Source of the DNA: JBBTCJ01 sp038043285
GTDB taxonomy: Bacteria; Planctomycetota; Phycisphaerae; UBA1845
Assembly (NCBI GenBank): GCA_038043285.1
Contig: JBBTCJ010000092.1
Span: 1 to 53,274, forward strand
Reading direction: 5' to 3'
DNA: 53,274 nt
Of this stretch, positions 32,901 through 40,755 are shown one piece after another (position 1 is the stretch's first letter; each line of letters starts with the position of its first letter). The notes beneath the pieces are model-generated. The model worked only from the letters and a program-made list of their open reading frames with translations, did no database searches and was not told the origin of the DNA. The translations under genes were made by a program, and so were the position numbers.

Positions 32901-35336
32901 CTCGGTCCACTCGGTCTCGGTGCACAATACCCACAACTGTTTGTTGGGGTCGTCCGGGGTGAACTTCGAGGTCGACGCCGGGGTTCTCGCACCGCGCTGT
33001 GCACGGCGCCCGGCGGCCCGCGTCGAAGCCTTGGGGGTCGGCGCTGGCGCCGCAGGCGGAGCGCCCTCCGCACGCTGTCCTGCGCCGCTGCCGTCGAACT
33101 CCCGAAGCATGTTGGCCACAAACGTCGGTTGCTGGTAGGTCAACCGGCACACGTGCAGCGTGATCGGCTCGCTGGAGACGTCGAGCCTGGCAACAAGCTC
33201 CTTGACCCGCTGGAGATCCTTCTCCGTTCCGCTGAACCAGAGTCCGTCTCCCGCCGGATCGGTGAATAGATGGAACTTCGGCCCCTCGGTCTTGGGCGCC
33301 TGACTGGGGGCGTTCAGGATTTCCACCACCGTTTCGTTGATCGAGCCTGCGTCGCCGTGCTCGACCGACACCTTGACCCATTCAACGGTCGTCTGCACGT
33401 CGAGAATTTTCACCAGGCCTCGGACGTGTTGAATCTCCGTCTCGTCCGGTGCGAGCACGATGATCGCGTTGTCCGACGGATGCTGGAGAATGATCACCGG
33501 GTCGGAGGGACCGCCCGCGGAGGGCGTCGAGGGACCGCGGCCACGCCGCTTCGGACGCTTCGCCCCCGCGCCACCGGCGACGGGCGCCGGCTGGGAAACC
33601 GGGGCGATCGCCGCGGCTGACGAGGAAACGAGCTGTTGCAGCGTCGGAACGATGTCCTCTGCCCGCGAGTGCTGCAAACGCATGATCGTCGGTGGAGGAG
33701 TGGTCCCGGAAACGTCAATGTCGATGTAGGGAAGCAGCAGCTTGATCTCGTCGATCTTGTCCTGCATCGCCCGGACAATCAGGAATCCCTGGACGTCGTC
33801 GGGGACAATACTGACCTGCGGAACGGGAATGCTGTCCAACAGGCTGGGCTGCGTGCCTCGCTGAATCTTGGGAACCGCCGACCGGCTCCCGTCCAGGGAC
33901 ATGAGCTGTCCCAAGCGGGCGACGGCGTCGCTGGCCGTGATATTCTTCAACTCGATCCGCTCGATGCTCCGAGGATCGCCGGCTTTGCCCGTCAGCAGCG
34001 GAATGAACTCCAGATAACGTTCGATGTCCTTGACCAGGGCGAAGATCGCCACTCGCCCCTCGTCCAGAGGCGTGACCCGAACGTAATCCGGCAGGAAGTC
34101 ACGGACCGACGAAAGATCGGACAGTGACCCGCTCTTGGGCGCGAAGAAAACCAGCGCGATCTCGTCGTTGGGCAGATTCGCGGCGCGGTATTCGTCCACG
34201 CTCTGGAACACGCGATCACGCGGAATGATGCGGTACAGGTCCGTCACCCGGATGACTTGAAGGTTGCCCTCATTGCGCAGCAGCCAGTACGGCTCGAGCG
34301 GTTTGTAGTTGAACAACAGCATCCGGACCCGCCCCAGGGCCTCGCGGAAGCTCAGCTTCTCGGTGGTGACAAAGTTCACCGACCCATCCTTGGGAACGTC
34401 CCCGAGGACGCCAAGTCCGGTCTGGCGGGCGAACCCCTCGACCAGTTGATCGTAAGTTCCGCCCTTGATGGAGAACCCGTAGCTTCGCTCCTCCGGCGGA
34501 ACGTGTTGTTCCTCAGCCGGGGGGATATTGACTGAAATCGTCGGACCAGACGGCAGCGGGTTTTCAATGACGATCGGGGCCGGCGCGACGGGATTGTCGC
34601 CTGCACGTTTCGGCGTCGTCACCGGCTGACCAGCCCCAGGCGGTGTCATCGGTTGTGGCGGCTGCGCCTGCCCGGCACGCTCGCCTTGCAGCCGACGTCG
34701 CCGTTCCTCGGCCCGTTGACGCGCCAGCTCACGGGGATCCTGGGGATTGGCAGCCGGGCCGTCCTGCCCGCCCGGCTGTTCCGGCAAAGCACCGGGCTGC
34801 ACCGGCTGGGCTGCTGCGGGTTGACCCGGTTGCCCGACAGGCTGATTCACCGGCTGCCCGCCCACAGCCCCACCTGGGGGCGCTGCCTGCGCCGACGGCT
34901 GAGCGCCGATACCAGCCGGCTGAGCCCGCTGCTTGGCGCCGCCGGGTCGCGCAGGTGTGGCCCGCGACTTGAACATCTCGTCGATCTGCTTCTGCACCTC
35001 CGGATCCACCTCGACATCCGGGGCTTGCGCGTCGGCGGGCGGCGACTCGGGCGTTCCCTCCGGCTGGGCGGGTGCGGCCTTGCCCACCGGACGAGCCGCG
35101 GGACGAGCCTGTCCCGGTTTTCGTGGATCACGTTTGCCGGAAGTATCAGCCGGTTGCGTCGCTGGTTGCGTGCCGGGCGGAGGCGGCGGGTTTTGTGGAT
35201 CACCGCCCGCCTGCTGCGGCGGGCTTTCTTCCTGCGCTGCGGCAATGCGACTCGGCCCGGTGAACACCGTCAAACCGAACAATACGCCGACGACCAACAT
35301 GGCGCGGCGCTCATCGCTTATCGTTCGAGTCTTCAT
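26994..35336 (-). CDS. Giant exported protein of about 25 tandem secretin-N modules, no barrel
   Basis: 2,780 residues from ATG 35336 (MKTRTISDERR), with GGAG upstream; GTG 35354 would add six residues. A signal peptide ends near IAAAQ. A Pro/Gln-rich linker of about 220 residues leads into an N0/STN-like domain (residues about 280-370: GTYDQLVEGFARQTGLGV, then EKLSFREALGRVRMLL). Then about 25 modules follow, each with a hydrophobic strand (SNALMVAGA, TNSITIAG, DNAIIVLAP and similar), a helix ending in LD, and a following strand with YADA/KHADA-type turns. A Gln-rich segment lies at about 1720-1780. No secretin barrel motif is present; the protein ends in a basic Ser/Pro tail. It is probably a periplasmic ring or sheath partner of GspD; the role is inferred from neighbours and fold. 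Confidence 0.85.
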   Translation of the reverse strand: MKTRTISDERRAMLVVGVLFGLTVFTGPSRIAAAQEESPPQQAGGDPQNPPPPPGTQPATQPADTSGKRDPRKPGQARPAARPVGKAAPAQPEGTPESPPADAQAPDVEVDPEVQKQIDEMFKSRATPARPGGAKQRAQPAGIGAQPSAQAAPPGGAVGGQPVNQPVGQPGQPAAAQPVQPGALPEQPGGQDGPAANPQDPRELARQRAEERRRRLQGERAGQAQPPQPMTPPGAGQPVTTPKRAGDNPVAPAPIVIENPLPSGPTISVNIPPAEEQHVPPEERSYGFSIKGGTYDQLVEGFARQTGLGVLGDVPKDGSVNFVTTEKLSFREALGRVRMLLFNYKPLEPYWLLRNEGNLQVIRVTDLYRIIPRDRVFQSVDEYRAANLPNDEIALVFFAPKSGSLSDLSSVRDFLPDYVRVTPLDEGRVAIFALVKDIERYLEFIPLLTGKAGDPRSIERIELKNITASDAVARLGQLMSLDGSRSAVPKIQRGTQPSLLDSIPVPQVSIVPDDVQGFLIVRAMQDKIDEIKLLLPYIDIDVSGTTPPPTIMRLQHSRAEDIVPTLQQLVSSSAAAIAPVSQPAPVAGGAGAKRPKRRGRGPSTPSAGGPSDPVIILQHPSDNAIIVLAPDETEIQHVRGLVKILDVQTTVEWVKVSVEHGDAGSINETVVEILNAPSQAPKTEGPKFHLFTDPAGDGLWFSGTEKDLQRVKELVARLDVSSEPITLHVCRLTYQQPTFVANMLREFDGSGAGQRAEGAPPAAPAPTPKASTRAAGRRAQRGARTPASTSKFTPDDPNKQLWVLCTETEWTEYTALMQKLDQPPDRGEPFVRIAVENADPETVVERLSKMVAAGPSGLDSSIRLIPTDNAILVIGASSQEIERLKLFLPEADKPASVEQRIFEIRHADATEIKSAIEVLLGGATEAPRRTTRSRPAPVPAGDGGGAPAAVMATSESIATPDMTIFQMGSRLIVRASPARLEDVAELIAQFDVEGGETDIRVFSDFPRGTDIQGIADTISSVLSGSPADRRIRAVGKDGASVGAPQGARFIPQPAIGRLVVIAPPSMFAEIEKLLVVLRHDVNTAPPVVEFIAVQYADPDALVDAIKPILEIKVRGLETAGELDDAGIEEAPTTPGAPGAAAARRRMPQLGKTASSERYHIQADARNGRIVVAAPQLIVDQVRELAAKFDTPGEKSTPILRTVELANCDPGEMIRTVKEMFGRPSVKRVGEVKRAAPTPSAGAALPGALQEAATGESLSIVEAPGSGAIVLHGYQRDVDQAEEWIHLLDGMAGRGRVFKLYELKNADPAKLFDLVVNVVDTGSRAPQPGQPPKLPRPGVKGSTTSEEKEEFATSKTFTSGDLYIQADLIADTMLVASTPAKIKQIDGVVAEFEGTDKAPPLIVLKKGAAVPSRVFELRYADASSAASDLEGVLKALWEPKDEVPQVEAATFGDYLIVSYPDEEQFDKIDGYIKEFVDLPDPKDLAKVKKSFRAPAGLGAKDAALWLRANLPEFDVELIDIGAKTQEDWGLEELKPSDKPNGHPCVLPTSLGLAADALLAEIVRQTPSATQPPPEQQPDEHTEEEELHPDAEPEPDMPVPADPVGQDAMIRQMGRQPQPMQPPLADQHSQEKSKDKGSGAEAEKEKPATRKIPAGEGLKVYYDEMEGVFVVEGPSVVVNEVSDWLDKLKDEIKDFTVKPDIRIVRVRYIDVYSAQDIIEEMFNTTKQQQAQFQRMQQQQAQMQRQQQAQQQQAMRRAGQGAGEDEKGGQPGRGAPQRGQQPQQPQQAMMQAPEIPAPAVRVYPNPRDRSLILRAETAQYPQIYKLLATVDQPKPIDSFMRIFPLRKLNAKEVEQMLSEMLGLSEAGSRKQVRTGKAGPGEGPTTAPGSTLPQTILQPTVSGSNELGIDPEDIKLFASEVSNTIIATAPTAALDFIGKIINDLESGDIPERMTKYYEMQHAAVDDVVQYLGAHFGEGGGARKPTPGGGDRAITAGGSTPNSPSFIAYSRLNMLTVQATTPQITEIDGIVARLDVDGAEDEWCDVKVAHVDAKLAADTLSKMFGAASGGGAPGRSVASSGGPKFLGDEGGGIVLFSAPKNLHDKIFATVAKLEEQYKSTQSLRMIQLKNATPSALAEAIQQAYDPKRGGKGGAAAVQRFSITPHDASRRLFIKADDDLYKEIESLVTTLDVPGDMPEFRIYPLQYASAKVVHAQMTKMMGEYMQRLGPKGAGSEAFSVQADETANALVVLGGPTVFGFLEENLRKIDVPAAAVGKQVAVTIPLIYADAGEVAATIQRLWSGRELPPGVPPPTADANRAMNTLVLRASQAQIDDVKRDVIDPLEAQGSSTDRQTPIKTIHMEFADPGTVADALGKLFRGGPNPRDQVVVTPEYGSNSVIVSASAQIMKRVEDLIAKIDTADASQQHVHVVEIKHADAEAVARTLTEIYVRGAQGRPGGDKAGITISAVVGSRALVVKCKPEDFEKIQTTLADLDTEQAGAGGEVRIVTLLYADATEIHTAMQEYLRKGNQGRGGQLTGDVRLSVMSQSNALMVAGAKEEVDRLDVIIKGMDVAGEKGSVPQIIPLKYANVGMVVSSLKEVFAGQQGGSRRNYAPPVIVADEMGNNLIVRAAPTDMKAVEDMVARIDTEDKKDQSPFKIIKLPSGVNVAEMADLVESTVNETAKARTGTGTRGQTPAIMVTPDARTNSITIAGSASLFADAEALVNQHVDMGPPGGKATRIIRASRVEADEIQRLIDQLTQQQSSSGPNKPRRPASSGGRRPSSKP

Positions 35337-35433
35337 CTTGAGGGCTCCACCCACCGTCTACGGCCTCGCCGACAACGAGGCGTCGTTTCGTTCGCCGCCG
35401 GGCTTCCAGACCGACACTTCACCGCCGCCCATC

Positions 35434-37008
35434 TCAACGATTGCCTGTTCCCGCTGGAACACCTCGCTTCGGTCGAGCGGGAGGAGTTCTTTTTGCGGCG
35501 TTACGCGGCGGAGTGCGTTCCGCCGGCCGCGCGACGTTCGCCCCATCCGGCTGCGGGGCGTCGGCGCCGCTTGCTCCCTCGACCGCCGGCGCAGCGCCAT
35601 CACTGGGAGGCGCTTCGCCCGGTCCGGTCGCGGCTGGTACGGCCTCTGCTCCGTCAGGAACACTTTGTGCTCCATTCAATGTCGCCGGCTGCTCCACAGG
35701 CTTGCTTTCGGCGGGGGTTTCAGCGGCCTTCCGAACCGCAACCTGATGCCGCTCAACCGCACCCTGCAAGTCAGGGAAATCCGTCGCCTGGGTGGCCTCA
35801 ACCGCGTGGTCGAGCGTCGCACCCAGGGGATAGACGAAATATCCGTCCCTTCTATGCACAACCCCTCCGGTCTGATGCACGAAAACCAATTCGCCACCGT
35901 CAAAATCATCCCCGACCTTGTAAAACGACGTCTGGCCGGACTGACGATTGTGGACCATGAACTCATCGACCCGCGATTCGCCCAAGCCGGTCAACAAGGC
36001 CATCGTCACCTGCATGTTGACTCCGTCGGGCCAGCGCTTGGGTCGGTTGTCCGGCGGAGGAGTAGGCTTGTTCTGGACGACCACCGGTTCCGCCGGTTTG
36101 GGAGGCTCGCGTACGCTGACGGCCGCGACCCCCGTCGCCTTCCGCCCTCGGGCATCCGTGACCGTCACCGTATACCGCTTGTTGCCCACGGTTGACGTGT
36201 CCACGTGGGGGTGCGTGGCGTCCGGCTTGCTCAAGCCCTCGGCAGGAGACCACTCGTAGGCATAGGGCGGCGTGCCGCCCGATGCACTGACATCCAGGAT
36301 CACCGTGCCCCCGGTTTCGACGTTGAAGCTGGGCGTGGCCTGTGCTTGCAGCGGGACAAAGTCGGAGAACGGTTCGCCGGTCCAGATCGGGGAGTAATCG
36401 CGCTCCGCATGGCGCGACGTCGCCTCGGGCCGGGGAAGCTTCTCGGACTCCAGCCTGCCGACCATGCGATGCTGCGGCACCACCCAGAGCTCCACCGGAA
36501 CGCGCAACGTCACCAGCGCCCCGCCGCCGGTCTTGCCCCCGGTCGACGCCGGGGAAAGCACCACGTTCCCCAGGCGCAGTAGTTGGGGCGCCTCCGAGAG
36601 GTCGCGCAGAAATCCGATGGCCGACTCCAGAGTGCCGATCCCTGACACTGTCACGGTCGTCGATGACAACTTCGTCTTCCGATCCTCGGAAATCCGAGTC
36701 GGGTTGACCTTGCTGTCCTGTAGCTTGTGCTTTTCGATCAGCCGGGTCAACAGCTCGCGCACGTCGAGCACCACCCGGTTGGGGTCGAAGGAGGCGTTCC
36801 GGGCCGCCCAGTCGCGGTACTCGTAACGCGCCTTCTCCACGCGCTTTTCCTCGGCCTGAAGCGTGGCGAGATCCTCCTCGCGTTTCACGATCCGGTCGTC
36901 GATGGTCAACAGCGGAGCAATCCACTCTGGAAACACGACCCCGCGCACGAACAACACCAGGATCGCGCCGCCGAAAACGCCCACCAGGATTATCTTTCGT
37001 CGATCCAT
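35434..37008 (-). CDS. gspM: T2SS inner-membrane protein: GspM/PilO-like, PKD and GspC/PilP-like fusion
   Basis: 524 residues from ATG 37008 (MDRRKIILVGVFGG); a TTG start at 37083 is possible. One membrane helix (about residues 5-25) is followed by a coiled coil and a ferredoxin-like PilO/GspM domain (about 30-190). Residues about 219-296 look like a PKD or SprB-type Ig domain: GGTVILDVSASGGTPPYAYEW, then TVTVTDARGRKAT. Residues about 331-395 resemble the GspC/PilP homology region (GESRVDEFMVHN, YKVGDDFDGGELVFV). A Pro/Ala-rich tail of about 100 residues ends the protein. It would link the inner-membrane platform to the secretin. A PKD domain here is unusual. Confidence 0.7.
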   Translation of the reverse strand: MDRRKIILVGVFGGAILVLFVRGVVFPEWIAPLLTIDDRIVKREEDLATLQAEEKRVEKARYEYRDWAARNASFDPNRVVLDVRELLTRLIEKHKLQDSKVNPTRISEDRKTKLSSTTVTVSGIGTLESAIGFLRDLSEAPQLLRLGNVVLSPASTGGKTGGGALVTLRVPVELWVVPQHRMVGRLESEKLPRPEATSRHAERDYSPIWTGEPFSDFVPLQAQATPSFNVETGGTVILDVSASGGTPPYAYEWSPAEGLSKPDATHPHVDTSTVGNKRYTVTVTDARGRKATGVAAVSVREPPKPAEPVVVQNKPTPPPDNRPKRWPDGVNMQVTMALLTGLGESRVDEFMVHNRQSGQTSFYKVGDDFDGGELVFVHQTGGVVHRRDGYFVYPLGATLDHAVEATQATDFPDLQGAVERHQVAVRKAAETPAESKPVEQPATLNGAQSVPDGAEAVPAATGPGEAPPSDGAAPAVEGASGADAPQPDGANVARPAERTPPRNAAKRTPPARPKRGVPAGTGNR

Positions 37009-37127
37009 GTCCACCAATCGCGTCAGCGCCCGCCGTTCGATCCCACCTGCCCGCCGATCGTCCCGCAGCTCCGGGACGAACAATCAATCCCCCACCGGAA
37101 TGCAGATTTCACAGGCCGCCCGCGGCC

Positions 37128-38768
37128 CTACGATCCTTTCCCCGCGTCGCCCTTCCTCTTGTCCGCATCGTCGTTGAGCACCACGACTCGGAAGTCCTGG
37201 GCGTAGGGGTACTTCTCCTTCTTCTTCTCATCCTGCGGGCCTACGACCGCCTGAAACCGCGGCTTGTCTCGACCTTCGCGCCGGAACTCGCTCAACGCCC
37301 GCTGAACCTTTGTCGCGGTGTCACGGTTCACCGCCTTGGTGCGAAGAAGAACCCGCCCCTCCTCCTGATTGAACTCCATGTGCGTCAGCACCAGCTCATC
37401 GTTGCCCGGAAGCACGGACTGGATGTCGTACAACACGTCCACCCAAACGTGCTGACCGAAATCGAACTTTCGGACGCTCTCGACAAAGTCCAGGAACTTC
37501 TTGTTGTCGCCCTGCTTGCCTTCCGATTCCGCAATCTGTTTTTCAATCTCACCCAGGATCCGCCGCGAAGCCGCCGTGCTGCGCTCCAGGTAGATCACCG
37601 GCGCAACCACGAACAACGCCGCCACGCCCGCGACGATCGGCGCTTTCCGCAGGCGCTCCTGGGCTACCGACACCACCCGCTTGGGGTGCAGAAAATCGAA
37701 TTGGGCCCCGGAGGTATCCGCTTCCCCCAACACCAAACCCAAGGCCCCCGCAAACCCGCAGGCGCCGGCGCCCTCCTCCGGCTCCCATCCGAACGTGGAG
37801 GCGGGATTGTACGGCTCACTGGGAATCCCCAGCCGTTTGGAGATCGCCTCGCCGAGCGCCTCCTCCAATCCGGTGTCGCCCGCAATGACCGCGTGGTCCA
37901 ACTGCGCGCCCGCGTCGTTCACCCGATACGCTTCGATCGAGCGGTTCACTTCAACCAGCAAGGACTGGATCACGTCGGCCGTGGCGGCTGAAACCCGCCC
38001 CTCACCCCTCAGGGCGACGCCGGGGTCGCCGCCGTCCGACACGCCCGCCGGAGGCGGCGACAAAGACAGCCGTGGGCTGCCGCCCGCCGCCTCCTCGGAG
38101 ACGCCGTGCACAGACCCCGGTTCCGGAATCAGGACGGACGCAGCTCGCGAGAACGCCAGCGATCCATCTCGAAGCACGCCAATCTCGGTCAACAGCGGAT
38201 GAACGTCGATGAACAGCACCCGCTCCGGGAGCGCGAACTTTAGCGCCTCGCACACGGCCAACTTGTGGGCGTACGGCCGCAACCCGATACGCTCGAGCTT
38301 CAAACCGGCTGCGGCGATCGTCTCCTCATAAAGTTGAATCAGCTCCCGTCGAATGGCCGCCACCAGGAGGTCCATCGTTCCCGCGCTCTCGGCGGCCCTG
38401 CCGCCGGCGACGAAATCAATCACTGCCTCCGAGGCCGCGAATGGAAGCTCCTTGGCGATCTGAATCCCAACGATCCCCGGCAGGTCAGCCGGCCGCGCCG
38501 CGGGAACCCGCAGGGTCTTCAGGATGGCCTGGTCGCGCGGAATCGCCACGATCGCCGACCGGGCGTGGACGCCTTCCTGCTGAAGTACGGCGCGAATGTG
38601 CCGCCCCATCTGCTCCGGATGGGCCGGGATCACCTCGTCCGGGATCTTCGCGCTGAGCACGCGCTCGATCTTGACGCCGCGCTTGCTGATCGTCGCCAGC
38701 GCGATGTGCAGAGAGCGCACGTCCCAGTCGATCGCCACGACCCTCCGGAGTCGACGCCTAACGGCCAC
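37128..38768 (-). CDS. gspL: PilM-PilN fusion, GspL-type cytoplasmic platform protein
   Basis: 546 residues, with the start overlapping the gspK end by 11 bases. The N-terminal 350 residues are an actin-like PilM/GspL domain: RVVAIDWDVRSLHIALA, AIVAIPRDQAILKTLRVP and a late AVIAGDTGLEEALGEAI. A membrane helix at about residues 365-385 (KAPIVAGVAALFVVAPVIYL) is followed by a periplasmic PilN/GspL-like coiled coil and ferredoxin-like fold. In T2SS such a protein couples the ATPase GspE to the membrane platform. Residues about 220-255 are a Gly/Pro/Ser-rich insertion encoded by palindrome-rich DNA. Confidence 0.85.
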   Translation of the reverse strand: MAVRRRLRRVVAIDWDVRSLHIALATISKRGVKIERVLSAKIPDEVIPAHPEQMGRHIRAVLQQEGVHARSAIVAIPRDQAILKTLRVPAARPADLPGIVGIQIAKELPFAASEAVIDFVAGGRAAESAGTMDLLVAAIRRELIQLYEETIAAAGLKLERIGLRPYAHKLAVCEALKFALPERVLFIDVHPLLTEIGVLRDGSLAFSRAASVLIPEPGSVHGVSEEAAGGSPRLSLSPPPAGVSDGGDPGVALRGEGRVSAATADVIQSLLVEVNRSIEAYRVNDAGAQLDHAVIAGDTGLEEALGEAISKRLGIPSEPYNPASTFGWEPEEGAGACGFAGALGLVLGEADTSGAQFDFLHPKRVVSVAQERLRKAPIVAGVAALFVVAPVIYLERSTAASRRILGEIEKQIAESEGKQGDNKKFLDFVESVRKFDFGQHVWVDVLYDIQSVLPGNDELVLTHMEFNQEEGRVLLRTKAVNRDTATKVQRALSEFRREGRDKPRFQAVVGPQDEKKKEKYPYAQDFRVVVLNDDADKRKGDAGKGS

Positions 38769-40755
38769 GCTGCTGCTCCTTATCTTCCTTGCGAATCGGA
38801 TACGGCGCCCCTAAGTAGCTCAGGTCGCGGTAGTAGACCGGCTGTGGAATCGGTCCGACCATGTCCATGACCACCTGCAAGCGCGTCACCATGCCCAGGT
38901 GATCCGCGTAACCGAGTGCCTCAATGGAAAACTGCTGCGCCCGTGCGGTCATCTTCCCCGCCGCCGCGGAGTACGTCGCCACGTCCAGAATCCCCTCCGT
39001 CGCCAACCACGCAGTGGTCGCGCGCTTCGCGTCGTCGATTCGATCCCGCTCCGCGATGATCGCCGCCACCTGTTCGGACGATAGCTCCTCCACGCACGAA
39101 AGCACCGCGCGCGGCGCGGTGTTGACGTTGATCAGCCCCCGCAGCTTCTTCTCCTCCGGGCGCACCGTCGTAGTGCGATCCATGAGCACCGGCAGGTGGT
39201 CCAGCGTCAGCGGGCTTTCGACCTGCTGCTCACCGATGCGTCGAGGCAACAGCAGGTCCGCCGGGGAACGAATCGGCGGAGCTCCCCCGCCGCCATCACC
39301 CGTTCCTTCCTCTCCTTTGTCGTCGGGATTCCCTTCCCCTTCGGCATCGGCGGGCGGAGCACCGCCGACCTCCCCGCCGGTCGATCCGACACCGCCAGGG
39401 CTGCCGGGCGGCTTTCCCCCGCCGGGCTTGCCCCCGCCAGTACTGCCGCCCGGCTTCGGATCGCGTGATTGCATTTGCGCCAGCAGCTTGCCACCCCATG
39501 GGCCATCCGTGATCCCAGTATCAATAACCTTTCCTTTTCCACCGCCTGGTTTCCCGCCGCCCTTCGGAGGCTTGGGTTGCGGCGAAACCGGCTGAGCAGG
39601 AGGACGCGAACCCGCCGGCGCGGACCCGCGTGGACCGCTTCCGCCCGATCTGCCGCCGGCACGCGGCGGGGGCGTCGATCCTGGCACAGCGCCGGGCCCC
39701 CCTGGATCCCCCTCTGCACCATCCACCGGTTGCTCACCGCCGGGAGCCGCCTCGCCGTCCGGCCCCCCGCCCTGCGGCCCGCCCGGCGACTGCGGTCCGC
39801 CCGCGCCACCCGGTCCGCCGCGCCCGCCGGGGTCGCGCGTGGTGTTGACCATGAAATCCACGACCTGCGGTTGGTCCGGGAAGATCAGCGCAAGTTCCGA
39901 GCGTAACGTTTCCGCCGGACCGAACAGATACACCCGCTGCCGATTGTCATTGCTGACGTTGCTTTCGTACGCCCAGACCGTGAGATACGGATACAGCCCG
40001 CGATGGAGCAAACCATCCGAATTGTCCGCGGGGAACGACGCATCACCGTCGTTCTCGTTGTCGGTCAACAACCCATTGCGATCGAAGTCCTCGCCATAGA
40101 GGATCGCGGAGGTCATGCCCTTCACCAACAACAGCTCCTCCACCGTGTCAAAGTCGGCGTTCTTAACCCGATAGGGCTTCGCAAGTCGGCGATAGTATTC
40201 TCCCTCGCCATCCCCGGCCTCGCCCCTCGGCGCCGAATCTGGATCCCGCCAGTCGATGATCGCATCCACGATCGACTTCGGATCGGTCTCCTCATCCAGC
40301 TCCACCGTGGAGGCGAGCAATCGAAGAAGCTGTTCAGGCGTCGCGGTGTTCAGGTTCAACTTCGAAGCCTCGTCGGTCAGGCCAAAGCGAATGTAGGTCT
40401 CGTCGTCGGTGGGATCGTCCGCGACAATCGAGAACCGATAGGCCTGGGCTTCCTCGAACTCTTCGACGGTTCCGGCGGCCCGCGAGTCCTGATCCTTCGC
40501 CCACACGACCACGCGATGAAACGCCTCGGGTTGATGATACCACAGGCTATAGTCAAACCGCCCCACCCGGAGAATCTGCTTCACCCACTCGACGCCCGCC
40601 TCCGCCGCCAGTCGCGTCTGAAGTCGTTCCGACATTCCATGAGTTGCGGCTGCGTCGGCGTGCACGCGAAACGAAAACACACCCACAAGCAGTCCCAATA
40701 AGAGGAGAATGAAAAGAACGATTGGGAGAATCACGCCGCGACGAGCAGATCTCAT
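38758..40755 (-). CDS. gspK: T2SS minor pseudopilin GspK with Gly/Pro-rich insertion
   Basis: 665 residues from ATG 40755, which overlaps the gspJ stop as ATGA; typical GspK is about 330 residues. The prepilin leader ends RRG followed by VILPIVLFILLLLGLL, lacking Glu+5 as GspK proteins do. Two helix-hairpin-helix-like motifs of the GspK alpha domain are visible: KLNLNTATPEQLLRLL and LINVNTAPRAVLSCV. A calcium-loop-like DFDRNGLLTDNEND occurs near residue 230. Between the two halves, residues about 305-510, lies a Gly/Pro/Ser low-complexity stretch that accounts for the extra length. GspK caps the pseudopilus tip with GspI and GspJ. Confidence 0.88.
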   Translation of the reverse strand: MRSARRGVILPIVLFILLLLGLLVGVFSFRVHADAAATHGMSERLQTRLAAEAGVEWVKQILRVGRFDYSLWYHQPEAFHRVVVWAKDQDSRAAGTVEEFEEAQAYRFSIVADDPTDDETYIRFGLTDEASKLNLNTATPEQLLRLLASTVELDEETDPKSIVDAIIDWRDPDSAPRGEAGDGEGEYYRRLAKPYRVKNADFDTVEELLLVKGMTSAILYGEDFDRNGLLTDNENDGDASFPADNSDGLLHRGLYPYLTVWAYESNVSNDNRQRVYLFGPAETLRSELALIFPDQPQVVDFMVNTTRDPGGRGGPGGAGGPQSPGGPQGGGPDGEAAPGGEQPVDGAEGDPGGPGAVPGSTPPPRAGGRSGGSGPRGSAPAGSRPPAQPVSPQPKPPKGGGKPGGGKGKVIDTGITDGPWGGKLLAQMQSRDPKPGGSTGGGKPGGGKPPGSPGGVGSTGGEVGGAPPADAEGEGNPDDKGEEGTGDGGGGAPPIRSPADLLLPRRIGEQQVESPLTLDHLPVLMDRTTTVRPEEKKLRGLINVNTAPRAVLSCVEELSSEQVAAIIAERDRIDDAKRATTAWLATEGILDVATYSAAAGKMTARAQQFSIEALGYADHLGMVTRLQVVMDMVGPIPQPVYYRDLSYLGAPYPIRKEDKEQQRGR

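Noticed and set aside
26994..35336. Annotating the giant protein as a secretin (GspD)
   Set aside because: It has N-type modules but none of the barrel motifs seen in the neighbouring true GspD, so calling it a secretin would mislead.
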